Under the pieces are notes generated by a model, which did no database searches, had not been told where the DNA came from, and saw only the letters and a program-made list of their open reading frames with translations. A stretch of DNA of 64,000 nucleotides from assembly GCF_004337985.1 (NCBI RefSeq), contig NC_043742.1:3644176-3708175 (forward strand). Direction: 5' to 3'. The translations under genes were made by a program, and so were the position numbers. Shown here in pieces: positions 1-10,000 of the stretch; the stretch's first letter is position 1; the number at the start of each line of letters is the position of its first letter. The DNA is from Pyricularia pennisetigena. Lineage: Eukaryota > Ascomycota > Sordariomycetes > Magnaporthales > Pyriculariaceae.

Positions 1-293
1 TGTATAAGGCTAAGCACTTGAAGTTACCCCGCATTCCGGCAATACGGGTCGAAAATCTGCACCCACGGATTCGAACACGTAATTTATAATTTAGCCTCAA
101 ATTCATCGACCCATCGATTCATCGATTAAACCATTTAACGATAAAAAAAATCGGTTGTGCAATAACGATATATTATATCTTTTACCCGCTAGCAGACGGT
201 TATCTGCCATTTCAAGGTTCCATTAGCCTGATACGTCATCCACCTTTCCCCGCGCTCAAGATTAAGCTTATTTTATCTCGTAAGCTCCTCACA
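1..293 (-). repeat. LTR2-family fragment cut by the window edge
   Basis: The right-hand part of an element also present at 4741-5400 (inverse orientation) and 60203-60838 (same orientation). It ends in CTCACA at 293, the reverse complement of the TGTGAG terminus of the copy at 4741. It keeps one tRNA-like B-box relic on the minus strand (67-78). The rest lies outside the window, so solo LTR and full-element end cannot be told apart. Confidence 0.7.
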
Positions 294-454
294 TGTATGC
301 CATTTTTTAAAATAATAATTAAATATAGTTAAAAATCAAAAATCTTATCAAATATTTAAGTATTTTTTTACAAAGAAACGGAGTATAATAGCAGAGCTTT
401 TAGTATAAAGATCACTAATCTCCAAATAACCGAACGCAGGTTACCTTATATTTC

Positions 455-696
455 TATGATTTTTATTCAATTTTTTATTCGAATATTTAATTGCATACTA
501 TGGCTGCACTGTTTTTTGGCCGTCATGCTGCAAATACAGTGTATATACCCGCTATAAACAGCGAAATGCGACAAGTTGTCCTCAAATCAGAACGAGCGTG
601 ATCTCTTGGCCAATTTGATTGGCCGAAAAGCTATGTGGCTAAAAGGTACATGGAGCGTTCGGACCCCGCAGGGGTCTAGTCTGAGCACTGAGACTA
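455..696 (-). mobile_element. TAGTCTCAG-family element, left-end fragment
   Basis: The reverse complement of the left end of the TIR family described at 968-2812: it finishes GAGCACTGAGACTA at 696 and has the same GC-richer 130-bp subterminal block and GCGAAATGCGACAAGTTGTCC motif. The inner boundary near 455 is approximate. No target duplication could be paired. Bases 294-454 are AT-rich sequence in which nothing was recognised. Confidence 0.65.
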
Positions 697-802
697 CGCC
701 AGACCATGCCCAACGCCGCAAATTCTTCCAAATAAGTCTCGAGTGTATATTCTAAGTGTATTATCAATAGGGGCATATAATAGTTATTATCACCAGTGAG
801 AG

Positions 803-2955
803 ATGTTTAGGTTTGGGTTAGCCTTTCTCCAAGGCCTCACTTGGCTTTTAACTTCCGATAATTATTTGTTTGTGGGGTTCAAAGAGCTTAATAATGAAAC
901 AAGGAATTTAAAACGGGACTGTTTAAAATGGCGGAAAAGGCAACTAATTTATAAACCACCTCAAGGTTAGTCTCAGTGCTCAGACTAGACCCCCCTGCTC
1001 CGCAGTGGGGACCGAACGCACCATATACCTTTTAGCCACATGGTTTTTCGACCAATTACATTGGCCGAGAAAATCGCGCTCGTTCTAAGCTGAGGACATC
1101 TTGTCGCATTTCACCGTTCATGGCGGTACCACCAACGATAATTGGTCGCATTTCGCCGTTTGTAACGGTATTACTAATAATATACCAAATATCGCGATAT
1201 CGCTGATAATTATTTTATTAATATAAGGATAGTTTGTGGTATTTTGCCGTTTATAACGGGTATATATAATATATTCGCATTATAATGGCAAAATGAAAAT
1301 GGTATAACCATAGTATATAATTAAATATTCGAATAAAACAATAAATAAAAATTATAAAAATATATACTAATTTGCGTTGAATTTATTGGAGTTTGTTGAT
1401 TATTTGAATGCCGGCAGCGTCTTAATAGCCACTGTATTTGGAAAGATATTAAAATATTGAGTAAAATTTGTAATTTTTCATTATATTTAATTTTTATTCT
1501 AAATAATTGCATATAATATTAATTTAAGTTTAAATTACAGTTTTTATAGGTTAGCAGACCTAATACTGCAAAGTGCATGCAGTTATCGATTAAAATAAAA
1601 GTTTTACTAATATTTTTATACAAACTAATAATTTGTTAAAAAACTGAATAATTTACGCAAATATTGGTAAAATTAAAATATTTTTAATTCATACATTTCT
1701 TTATTAATATATTAATAAATTCTATTTGAATTTTTTTTATAAATTTTATTTATTTGAATAAAGCAAAAAATTGAAAAATAATAGAAATTTAGCATTTTTT
1801 ATATAAAAAGATCAAAAGGGCCGATATAATAAATCGAGTTTTACGTTAACATTTGCTTATATACGTCATTTATTTTTCCAAATTTTGGTTTTATTAATCT
1901 CAAAATTGGTTAAAATGTAAAAGCATTTCGATTGTAAAATATATATAAAACTGGATATATTTTACCTATCCGCGTATTTAACGGCTTACATAATCGGATA
2001 TACCTACCAACTTGTAGTATTATACTAAATATATATATACCACCCCCCACGTGCAAAATCTTCAAAATATGGCTGCAAAACAAAAATAATATAAAATTAA
2101 TTAAATAAAGCAAAAAGATTTATAAAATACACATCTAGCATGCTTTTTTATTTAACAGGTTTTAAAGCCGGAATTATGAGTTTGAGAGGATCTGGACGTT
2201 TATTTATATACGTAATCGAATTTCTGAAGTTTTGGTTTCGTTATCGTTAAAATTGGTAAAAATATAAACGAGTTTCGATTGTAAATTATATATAAAAAGT
2301 ATATATTTTACCTATCCGCTTATTTAACTGTTTATATAATACGGTATATACACCAAAATCTATTATAATAATATATTTACATATACGACCCTCCACGTGC
2401 AGAAATTACAGAATTTGGTCGAAAACTAAATATAATATTAAAAAAAATCGAAAAACGAAAAAAAAAACGAAAAACCAGTATTGCTACGAACGGATTAAGG
2501 ACAGGTGGTATCCAATTAGGCCAATATAATAAATAACAAAATAAATTAAATCGCTTCTAATAGCGGTATGAAAAGCTATTTTCAACGATATTTTCTTTTT
2601 TGAATATTTTGCGTGGTTGTGGAATAATAAAGGAGTGTCGGTCGAAAAAAAGCCAAAAATACCGCCATAAACGGCGAAAATCGACAAATTGTCCTCAAAC
2701 CTCAACCAAAATGTTTTTTGGATGGACCCACAAGTACATTGCAAAGCCGCAATTGAGCCACGAAGTGGATCAATTGTGGAGCTCTGGGCTTCAGGGATGA
2801 GCCCTGAGACTACTCAAGGTCGTTTGTTGCAAAGTGCGCAGCTTGAGAGGATCAGGCTCCCAGACCTACCCTCAGAATCGCCACTTAACCCACTAACCAC
2901 GCCGCTGGTAAACACAGCCAATCTTCAGTTTAGAATTTTTGGTGATAATGCTTAA
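803..2955 (+). pseudogene. possible host ORF disrupted by a TIR element
   Basis: Two open segments, 803-967 (starts ATG) and 2821-2955 (ends TAA), lie either side of the TAGTCTCAG element at 968-2812 and its 8-bp duplication CTCAAGGT. Without the element and one duplication they are in the same frame, 99 codons with no internal stop. The N-terminus is hydrophobic for about 18 residues, the middle is rich in Lys, Arg and Asn, and the C-terminal part is Pro/Leu-rich. The flanks lack the dense stops of the RIP-damaged elements, suggesting low-copy host DNA. No family was recognised. It may be one exon of a larger gene, or a chance reading frame. Confidence 0.4.
968..2812 (+). mobile_element. TAGTCTCAG-family TIR element, full length (1,845 bp)
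   Basis: Starts TAGTCTCAGTGCTCAGACT and ends ...AGCCCTGAGACTA, giving short imperfect terminal inverted repeats. An 8-bp duplication CTCAAGGT flanks it (960-967 and 2813-2820). The left end has a GC-richer block and repeats of a CGCCGTT(T/C)ATGGCGG palindrome; the right end carries the same palindrome. The middle is very AT-rich and has a direct repeat of about 346 bp, each unit ending near CACGTGCA (about 2049 and 2395). No transposase is visible, so it is non-autonomous. Other copies here have 9-bp duplications, which favours a Mutator-like origin; the superfamily is unproven. Confidence 0.8.
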
Positions 2956-3289
2956 TATACTGTGGCCCTCCAATGTATGCCTGGCCGTGACACAGCTTAT
3001 ACAAATCCTTTATCCAGCTATAATTAAACGGTAGGATTTTGTAAATCCATGGGACTTTATAAACAACGTCGGGGACCCCCTGATGGCCACCCCCCCTGTT
3101 GGCCACACCGAAAACTCTAACGACGAAATACCTACTTTTATAAACTAATTTGAATAAAAAACTATCAACGCACAAAAATATAATCGTTTTCAGGCTGTCC
3201 CAGTTTATTAACACTTTCTTCATCAGTTAAAAATCTCAAAATTTCTATATTATTTTCCTGCAATCCAATAATATGTTATTTATTAACCA

Positions 3290-5424
3290 AAATCTCGTTT
3301 GGATCCGGAATGACCCTTTTTCGCCGGCCGTATTACCTCCAATTATGCTTGCAATAAACTGATTTTTTGCTGCGCGTTGACCAAAAATATATTTTTGGCT
3401 TCGAAATTCTTTTGGACTTTTGGAAATAGAACACGTAAAATAACGTGGGTTTTATCGGATTAGGAAAACTTTTACAATTAAAGTCGAATATTTTGGGTCG
3501 TTTTAGGGGTTTTCCAAATAAATAAAAACGGGTCGTTAATTTTTTGGGTTGGGTTTCCCGGTGTTTTTTCCCTTTATAAACCGTTATTTTTATTTTTTCA
3601 ACGCTCGCGTTATTATCTTTTAATATAAAAGGGCTAAAAAATGGTTTAACCAAATTTACCGGTTATAAACCCGTTATACGCCACCCAAATTGGAGACTTT
3701 TTGCTATAAATACTTTCAATCTAATTATATTATAGTAAAAAAAGAAATTTCGTTTTCCAACAATTGTTGAATAGGAAAATTGGTTAATAAATCCAAATTA
3801 ACGTCGATAAACCTTTTTCAACGGCCCAAAAACCGATAAATCCAATAATTGGACAACGTATAACGAATAAAGGGGTAAATATACGACTTAAATATTATTT
3901 TGCAAATAGAAAACATAAATTCGTCCGTTATATGTAACCCATGGTTATCGAAAACTAATAACCACTTTTTAAAAGTTAAAAATTGGGAATACGGAAGAAA
4001 AATTCTTTTGAACCATTCGAAAACCGTTGCGTTACTTGTCCACCCGTTTTCGGTTACATAAAATTGCCAGTTATCGAAAAAGTTTAAATCCGTTGGAAAT
4101 TATGATTGTTATGCGTTTTTCTTTCAAATATAACGAGAGGAGGTATGGTGACGCCCGTAACCGATATATATTTGATTATAATCGTCCAACCCCGCGTTCC
4201 GGGCTTTTTTCGCTATAACGGCCGGATTCCGTTAAACCTCATATTAGGCCGGTAAATCCTTTACGTTTTATTATGCCCGTTTCGTCCATATTCCACGGAT
4301 TTTCCGGTTTAATATCGTTAATAACGGGGTTAATAATATAAAACCACCAAAATTTAATTATTTCCGTAATAGCCCCATTAACCCGGACGTTGTTTATTCG
4401 ACGGGGCTTTTAGGCTTTAAGGATTGGATAACGAACCAAAAAAGTGTTATCCAACGTTTTCCAAGGTTTTATATTTTACCGGCGGTTTAAAAATTCATTT
4501 TGCAAAAAGCGTAATTTTTGGTACGTTGGTGGAAGCCCCAAAACTGTTTGGGTAAATACCCAACTAGTTAAATGCTTTTCCTATTTAATAAAAAGTTTTT
4601 AAAAAGGGTTTTGTGCTTATTTATAAGGTTGAAAACTTTGAAAACGGTGACGAAGTGTATTTTAGGTATACCCCATTGTCGGGAGGCTTTTGCAATTGAT
4701 TCGCCATTATTAACGTTTTTAATGGCGGAAATAAGCTGATTGTGAGGAGGTTACGAGATAGAATAAGCTTAATCTTGAACGCGGGAAAAGGTGGATCACG
4801 TATAAGGCTGATGGAACGTTGAAATGGCAGATAACCGTCTGCTAGCGGGTAATAGAAATAATATATTGTTGCACAATCGATTCGTTGAAATCGTTAAATC
4901 GATAAAGGTTATGAAGGTGATGAATCTAAGGCTAAGTTGTGAATTACGTGTTCGAATCCATAGGTGCAGATCTTCGATCCGGATGTCCGGAATGCGGGGT
5001 CACGTCACATGATTTGGCCTTATTCATGTGACTAACCTGCCGACCTATTGAGCCTAACGGCCCATTGAGCCTAACGGCCTATTGTGCTTATGCATGCACA
5101 GAAAATCTGCGACCACAACGGGATTGGAACCCACGCACTTCAACAACGTGTATATAATATAGATTATGGTACGTGCATTATACCACTAAGCTAGATTATA
5201 TATGACGTATTTGTTTTGTTGTTGAAACTATGAACAAAGACGTGATATATAAAGCTTTGTGTGCATAAACGCGTATACGTTTTATTTGTTATTTATTTAT
5301 ATATTCGATGCAGGGTGACTAATAAAATTAGCCCGTGCTAGCCGTTATAAGATAATGCAGGGTAGCTAATATAATTAGCCCTGCGCTAGCCATGTTCACA
5401 CTGATTTTCGGTATATTGCTTCAT
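3290..5424 (-). pseudogene. pogo/Fot1-type DDE transposase relic
   Basis: Reading from an ATG at 5424-5422, interrupted by LTR2 (4741-5400) and resuming at 4740, the minus strand encodes a psq-type helix-turn-helix (motif SIAKASRQWGIPK, about 4708-4670), then a DDE_1-type catalytic region with the landmarks QS*FPTDL, NWQFYVTENGW and FDNHGLHITDEF (catalytic Asp codon about 3947-3949). At least ten in-frame stops and several frameshifts are present, mostly TAA/TAG in place of Gln or Trp codons. Members of this family cut and paste at TA sites. This copy cannot encode an active enzyme. Confidence 0.8.
4741..5400 (+). repeat. solo LTR, family LTR2, with TSD CTGAT
   Basis: A 660-bp unit begins TGTGAGGAGG and ends TTCACA, flanked by the exact 5-bp duplication CTGAT (4736-4740 and 5401-5405). 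TG...CA ends plus a 5-bp duplication indicate an LTR. It interrupts the pogo transposase frame between codons. It contains two tRNA-like modules in opposite orientation: a B-box (GTGTTCGAATCC, 4948-4959) on the plus strand, and an A-box/B-box pair on the minus strand (5183-5193 and 5120-5133). A 19-bp tandem duplication (CCTATTGAGCCTAACGG) at about 5044-5085 is single in the copy at 60203. Confidence 0.85.
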
Positions 5425-5701
5425 TGGAAATTGGAGAATTAAAATCAGAAAAGGTAAATCCAGAAGTGAAAAATTCGTCGAGATATTTAAAATAGAAGTC
5501 GGAGGATAAAAATAAAAGTGTTGTTATTTTTGGGTGGCCAACAGTGGGGGTGGCCATCAGGGGGTACCGGACGTTAGTTACAGTTTCCTAGATAGAATGC
5601 ATTAGAATACCGATTTTGTTTATTATACTGTTTTTGCCGATCGCGGCAATTGTACGATTCCTATTAACATAACTCACTTTGATTAAAACACTGATATGTG
5701 G

Positions 5702-5998
5702 TTAATCTTCCCACCGTGCTAACAAATGACTGTCCTCAGGCATTCTACCCGCTACGCGGACAGCTTTCCTGCAGTCGGCATCGACTTTTACCCAAAATCT
5801 GTAGCCACGGTTCTTGGGTTTGGGATCAGTATTTCCGCCAAATTGAAGCATGCGTACAGGGGGGTCACAGCGTTCCCAGTCGGTCTCCCATGTCTTTCCA
5901 TCAATGTCGCTAAGCACTACAACCAAGCACCGACTGGCTATAACCGGCGTGGCAATACCAAAGGCAGTGGCGAGTGCAAAAAGATGACGGAATTGCAT
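5702..5998 (-). CDS. small secreted cysteine-containing protein, candidate effector (98 aa)
   Basis: An uninterrupted ORF with ATG at 5998-5996, a favourable A at -3 (CAAAATG) and a stop at 5702. Residues 1-22 form a classical signal peptide (basic start, hydrophobic core, cleavage likely after ...VIAS). The 76-residue mature part has Cys24, Cys44 and Cys76, several Trp residues and a mixed charged, beta-rich look; no transmembrane segment follows. Base composition is visibly more GC-rich than the flanking elements, and there are no RIP-type stops. The gene sits in a 0.9-kb island between the pogo element and Gypsy-1, and its promoter would lie in 5999-6475. Small size, secretion and location suggest an effector. 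I recognise no family, and function is inference only. Confidence 0.7.
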   Translation of the reverse strand: MQFRHLFALATAFGIATPVIASRCLVVVLSDIDGKTWETDWERCDPPVRMLQFGGNTDPKPKNRGYRFWVKVDADCRKAVRVAGRMPEDSHLLARWED

Positions 5999-6475
5999 TT
6001 TGATTAGCGGGTGCTAAATTAGTTTAATTAGGTCAGCAAAACATATGTTATGAAGTAAAAGTCGGGTTTGAAAACCCTACATAGAAATCACGGTGCTGAA
6101 AAATGAATAAAGGTAGGTAAAATATGTGAGGCTTTGTAGCAGCTAGTGTTAAGTGAGTTTACTTGAGGATAATAACAGAACAAAAGTTCGAAAGTGATTT
6201 ATTTCTCCCTCACTTTTATACTAGTAAGTTTAATGTGGATGGCTATTTACGCAATTAACACTCCTTCTCTTAATTTTAATTTATTACGGCCTTGTATTGC
6301 ATAAGCATTGAAACTGACTGGTAAATCTGTTATATAAAGAAGCGATTTAATAACTATTATCAGTTCAAATGGGTAGCTTCTTGGTGATTCCCTGGGCCAA
6401 ACAGCAGGTTACGTCTTTCCTCATATTATATTTGTGGTGATAAATTTCCTAATTGTACCGTCGGACCAGGCAAAT
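5999..6475. other. unique intergenic island upstream of the secreted-protein gene
   Basis: 477 bp with moderate base composition and no recognisable element or ORF. As the gene at 5702-5998 is on the minus strand, this should hold its promoter and 5' leader. No strong TATA box was identified. It ends exactly at the Gypsy-1 5' LTR, whose duplication copy CAAAT occupies 6471-6475. Confidence 0.5.
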
Positions 6476-6914
6476 TGTTACGACCAGACAATTGGGCCGG
6501 TACCAGGGAGGCCAGGCGGGGTTACACCCCTCCTAACGACACCCGACCAAGGAAAGACCGATCGGCAGGAAACAGGATTACATAAGGACCCAAATACGTA
6601 ATAGTACGTAACCACGAAAAGGTAATTTCGGTTAATTTGTAAAACCTCGATTAGAAATTACGAATTAAACACGTTAGCAAAAATTACAATGGAAATATAA
6701 TTTATATAAAACGCGCTTAATATTATTTGAATAAAATTTAATTCAGGACTGTTTAGCAATAATTAACTGATATCCAATTTATCATTTACCCAAAAATCGA
6801 TTATAATTTCACCCCAGTTATTAAAAACCCCAATTACTTAGTTAAAACGTTTAATTGTTTTAACCTATTGTATTTTATTTTAAAAATAGGTTACCGAATA
6901 CCTTAATCGGAACA
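6476..6914 (+). repeat. Gypsy-1 5' LTR
   Basis: 439 bp, TGTTACGACC at the start and ...CGGAACA at the end. It matches the copy at 13858-14296 along its length, with mostly transition-type differences, and carries the same block GGGCCGGTACCAGGGA near the start. Confidence 0.9.
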
Positions 6915-7019
6915 TTTTAATTGTTTTTATTTAATATTTTGTTTTAAAACATACCGAATAATATCGCCGAAATAATATTTTCCAACAAAACCACCCTTTA
7001 CACCCCTTTTATCATTAAC

Positions 7020-10000
7020 ACTCCGACCAACGTTAACGTTTTGCGCCAAATGATTGCGACGATTTAAACGGAAAAGCGATAATTGCAGGAACGAATAATC
7101 GAACAAATTAATCGAATCAATAGGAATTATATTAAATACCTTTTATTATTATTCTATAATAATACCTTAAATATTTTATAAGGACTTTTTACAAAAACCC
7201 GGGCCTATTTTTATTTTAACGAAAATAATTTCGATAATAACGCAAATAAGGGTATTTACGCAGTTTCGCTATTAAAAAGCGATACGTTCGCCTGGTTTGA
7301 GCCAATTTTACGAAATTTTTTGGACTACGATAAAAAAAAAACCGTAAAATTAAAACCAACCGCATTTTCCACGATTATGAAAATTTCGAAAAATGCTTTA
7401 AGGGAATATTCGGTAGCCCAAACGAGGAACGCACGGTTAAACGTAAATTGGTGCGTTTTACCTAAACGAAATCAATATCCAAATATACCAGTAAGTTTCG
7501 GCAAATTACCGCCAAATTATTATAGGGCCCTGAAACCCTGATAGCACTTTTTTATACCGGATTTTAGAAAAAAGTTAAAAACGAATTTATTAAAAAAGAA
7601 CGACCCGACACTTTGACCGAATACGTAAAATTAGCAATTAAAATCGATAACCGATTTTACGAACGAAAATTGGAACGACGCGAAAAACGCACCGTAAGGG
7701 GACCAATTTCGCGATAAATTAATATAAAGCGCAAATGTTAATACCCCAAACCGTTGCGCTAATATAATATTTCCTACGGAATATATGACGGATTTATGGA
7801 ATTTGGTGCGATATAATATAAAAAATTTCGTAAAAATTCCAAAAATGGTAAATATTGTAAATGCGACAAACCGGGACATATCGCCAAATTTTATCCCAAA
7901 AAAGTTTTGAAATTCATCTCCCGATTTTGTAATTGGGTATTAAAATAACACCCCCGATTCCAAAAAACCACGAAAATTAAACGCTACCACCTATTAACAA
8001 ATATAACCGGATTAATATAATTTAATAAACTGGATTACATGTTACAACGATAATTATATAACCCATAATAACGTAAAAATGGACGCAGGATAATACCAGT
8101 AAAAACTTAAAAATACCGGGACCTTAATAGTAGGAAACCGTGTATTTATTAAAACCAAATTACCAGCATAATTACGCAAATAAAACGCTAAATTACCCGA
8201 ACCTACAGAATGAAACACCTTAAAAAAATTACAACCAAAACTATTAGGATAAACCCACCGTATCCGAATAACCCAGCAAACCACAACGGACGAATTTAAT
8301 AACGAATTAAAGGACGAATCCAGCGAAAAGAAATTATATCCTTAAACCCATAAAATGTAATAAAGGAAAATAACCCTTGTATATGCGAGAAAAAACTTAT
8401 CAATTTGTACCGAAACCACCAATTAATGCGATTTCCCGGAATACCGATTCGAATACAAGTATAAAAGCCTACAAAATTAATTAACCCATATTTCGGAAAC
8501 CACCCAGTTTTGGATATTAAATATCCCAAACATATAAAAGTTTTTTAGGTCAAGTATTTTCGAAATAATTGCCGATTACATGTTAACAGGAAAATAATCC
8601 ACGATTTTTTCCGACGACGACGCAAAATAACATGTATCCACGAAATATATATTACCATTAAATCACCAAATTGGGAAATTAAAATAGAATTTAACACCGA
8701 ACCAGCGGTAATTTTTACCTTTTATAACGACTACCCTATAGGATATTATAACCAAAAACAATTTCCATAATACGAATATATCCGAAATATTTGCAAAATA
8801 TCTATATTAACCAAAATACAAGCATAATACGAAATAAAATTATAATAACCAGGACCCGCATTTATAATTAAAATCGTGTGGAACCCAAGCGTTAAAAATA
8901 ACGAAATACCCACGAACGTACGAAAAAGACCTATACCAACAGGATACCGATTTAATAAAATCAAAATTAAAAAAACAGTTATACGCCCCGAAATAAAAAG
9001 AATAAAGACCCACGACGCGAGTCCAGCAAGCCAAAAAACTAAAATGGCCAAACAGTATAGGGTACCAGATAATAATAATAAAAACGGAATAAAAAACCTT
9101 AAACGCCACGCAAACCACAAGAATAGTACACGAATATATATTCCTAAATATAGGATTTGTTAATTATATGCGTTATTTAGCATATAATAGTCCACTTTTA
9201 TTTGTATATAAACCACAATAAATAATGCCGAAATGGGGTTGTTGGGGCTGTCGGATTTTCTATAATATTTTATATGTTGCAGGAATTGCGATTTAAAATG
9301 TCAGCGAATAGGGTTTCACCCTGTACCGGGTTTAACACCCACCCTGCATTTACGAGTCAGCTACCCTGTACCGGGTTGAAATTTTCACCAAATCAGCAAA
9401 TTAGTGCGAACCCAGAAATGGTTTGTATGGAAATAAGGGTGTTTTTTCAACAACGTAGACAAAATAATTTTTCGGAAAATCGTGTACGGCACCGGAACCC
9501 TTTGCGGGGTGCGGACCCTGATTTTGATATCGGAGAGTATATAAGGGAGGTAAAGCAAAGTCTCCCCCTCTAATGAATCAAATCTATCAATCCCAAATTT
9601 AGTGAACAATTCAGTGCATTTAAGCCCTGTAATTACAGGCTTTTACAATACAGCTAGTACCACCCCGCACCTAGGCTAATGCCTTAACCCCTGTTAGCAA
9701 CTCATACTATTAACACGATTTAATAGAAAACCTATACGAACGTTCCTTAACAGCGGAACATAAAATAATTATATTTGCCCAAAACTCGTGAGAAAACGAC
9801 GAATATTTTAGTAATAAAGAAAAATACTATATCGATTGCAAACCGTAAAAGGAAAGGCCATTTTATACGGGAACGGTGCCATCGAAGCAAAAACCGTATA
9901 TTTTTGGATGGAAAATTATAAACGAAATAAATAAATTATTTTGGATATTACAGAAAAAGGGAATAAAAACATAAGTTTAGGAATTCCTTGGTTTAAAAGG

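Larger units (their letters stand above)
3074..5565 (-). mobile_element. pogo/Fot1-like DNA transposon, RIP-damaged, split by a solo LTR
   Basis: Inverted terminal repeats of about 33 bp bound the element: ACCCCCTGATGGCCAC at 3074 and its complement ending at 5565. Without the 660-bp LTR2 and its duplicated 5 bp it is about 1.83 kb, typical of Fot1-type elements. The expected TA duplication is not clean (GA on the left, TA on the right). The transposase relic lies on the minus strand. The secreted-protein gene starts downstream of the right terminus. Confidence 0.8.

Noticed and set aside
4741..5400. SINE
   Set aside because: tRNA-like boxes suggested a SINE, but TG...CA ends, exact 5-bp duplications and no A-rich or simple-repeat tail favour an LTR.
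8054..9163. Several ORFs on both strands within Gypsy-1
   Set aside because: They are shadows of the degraded gag-pol region and have no signal of their own.
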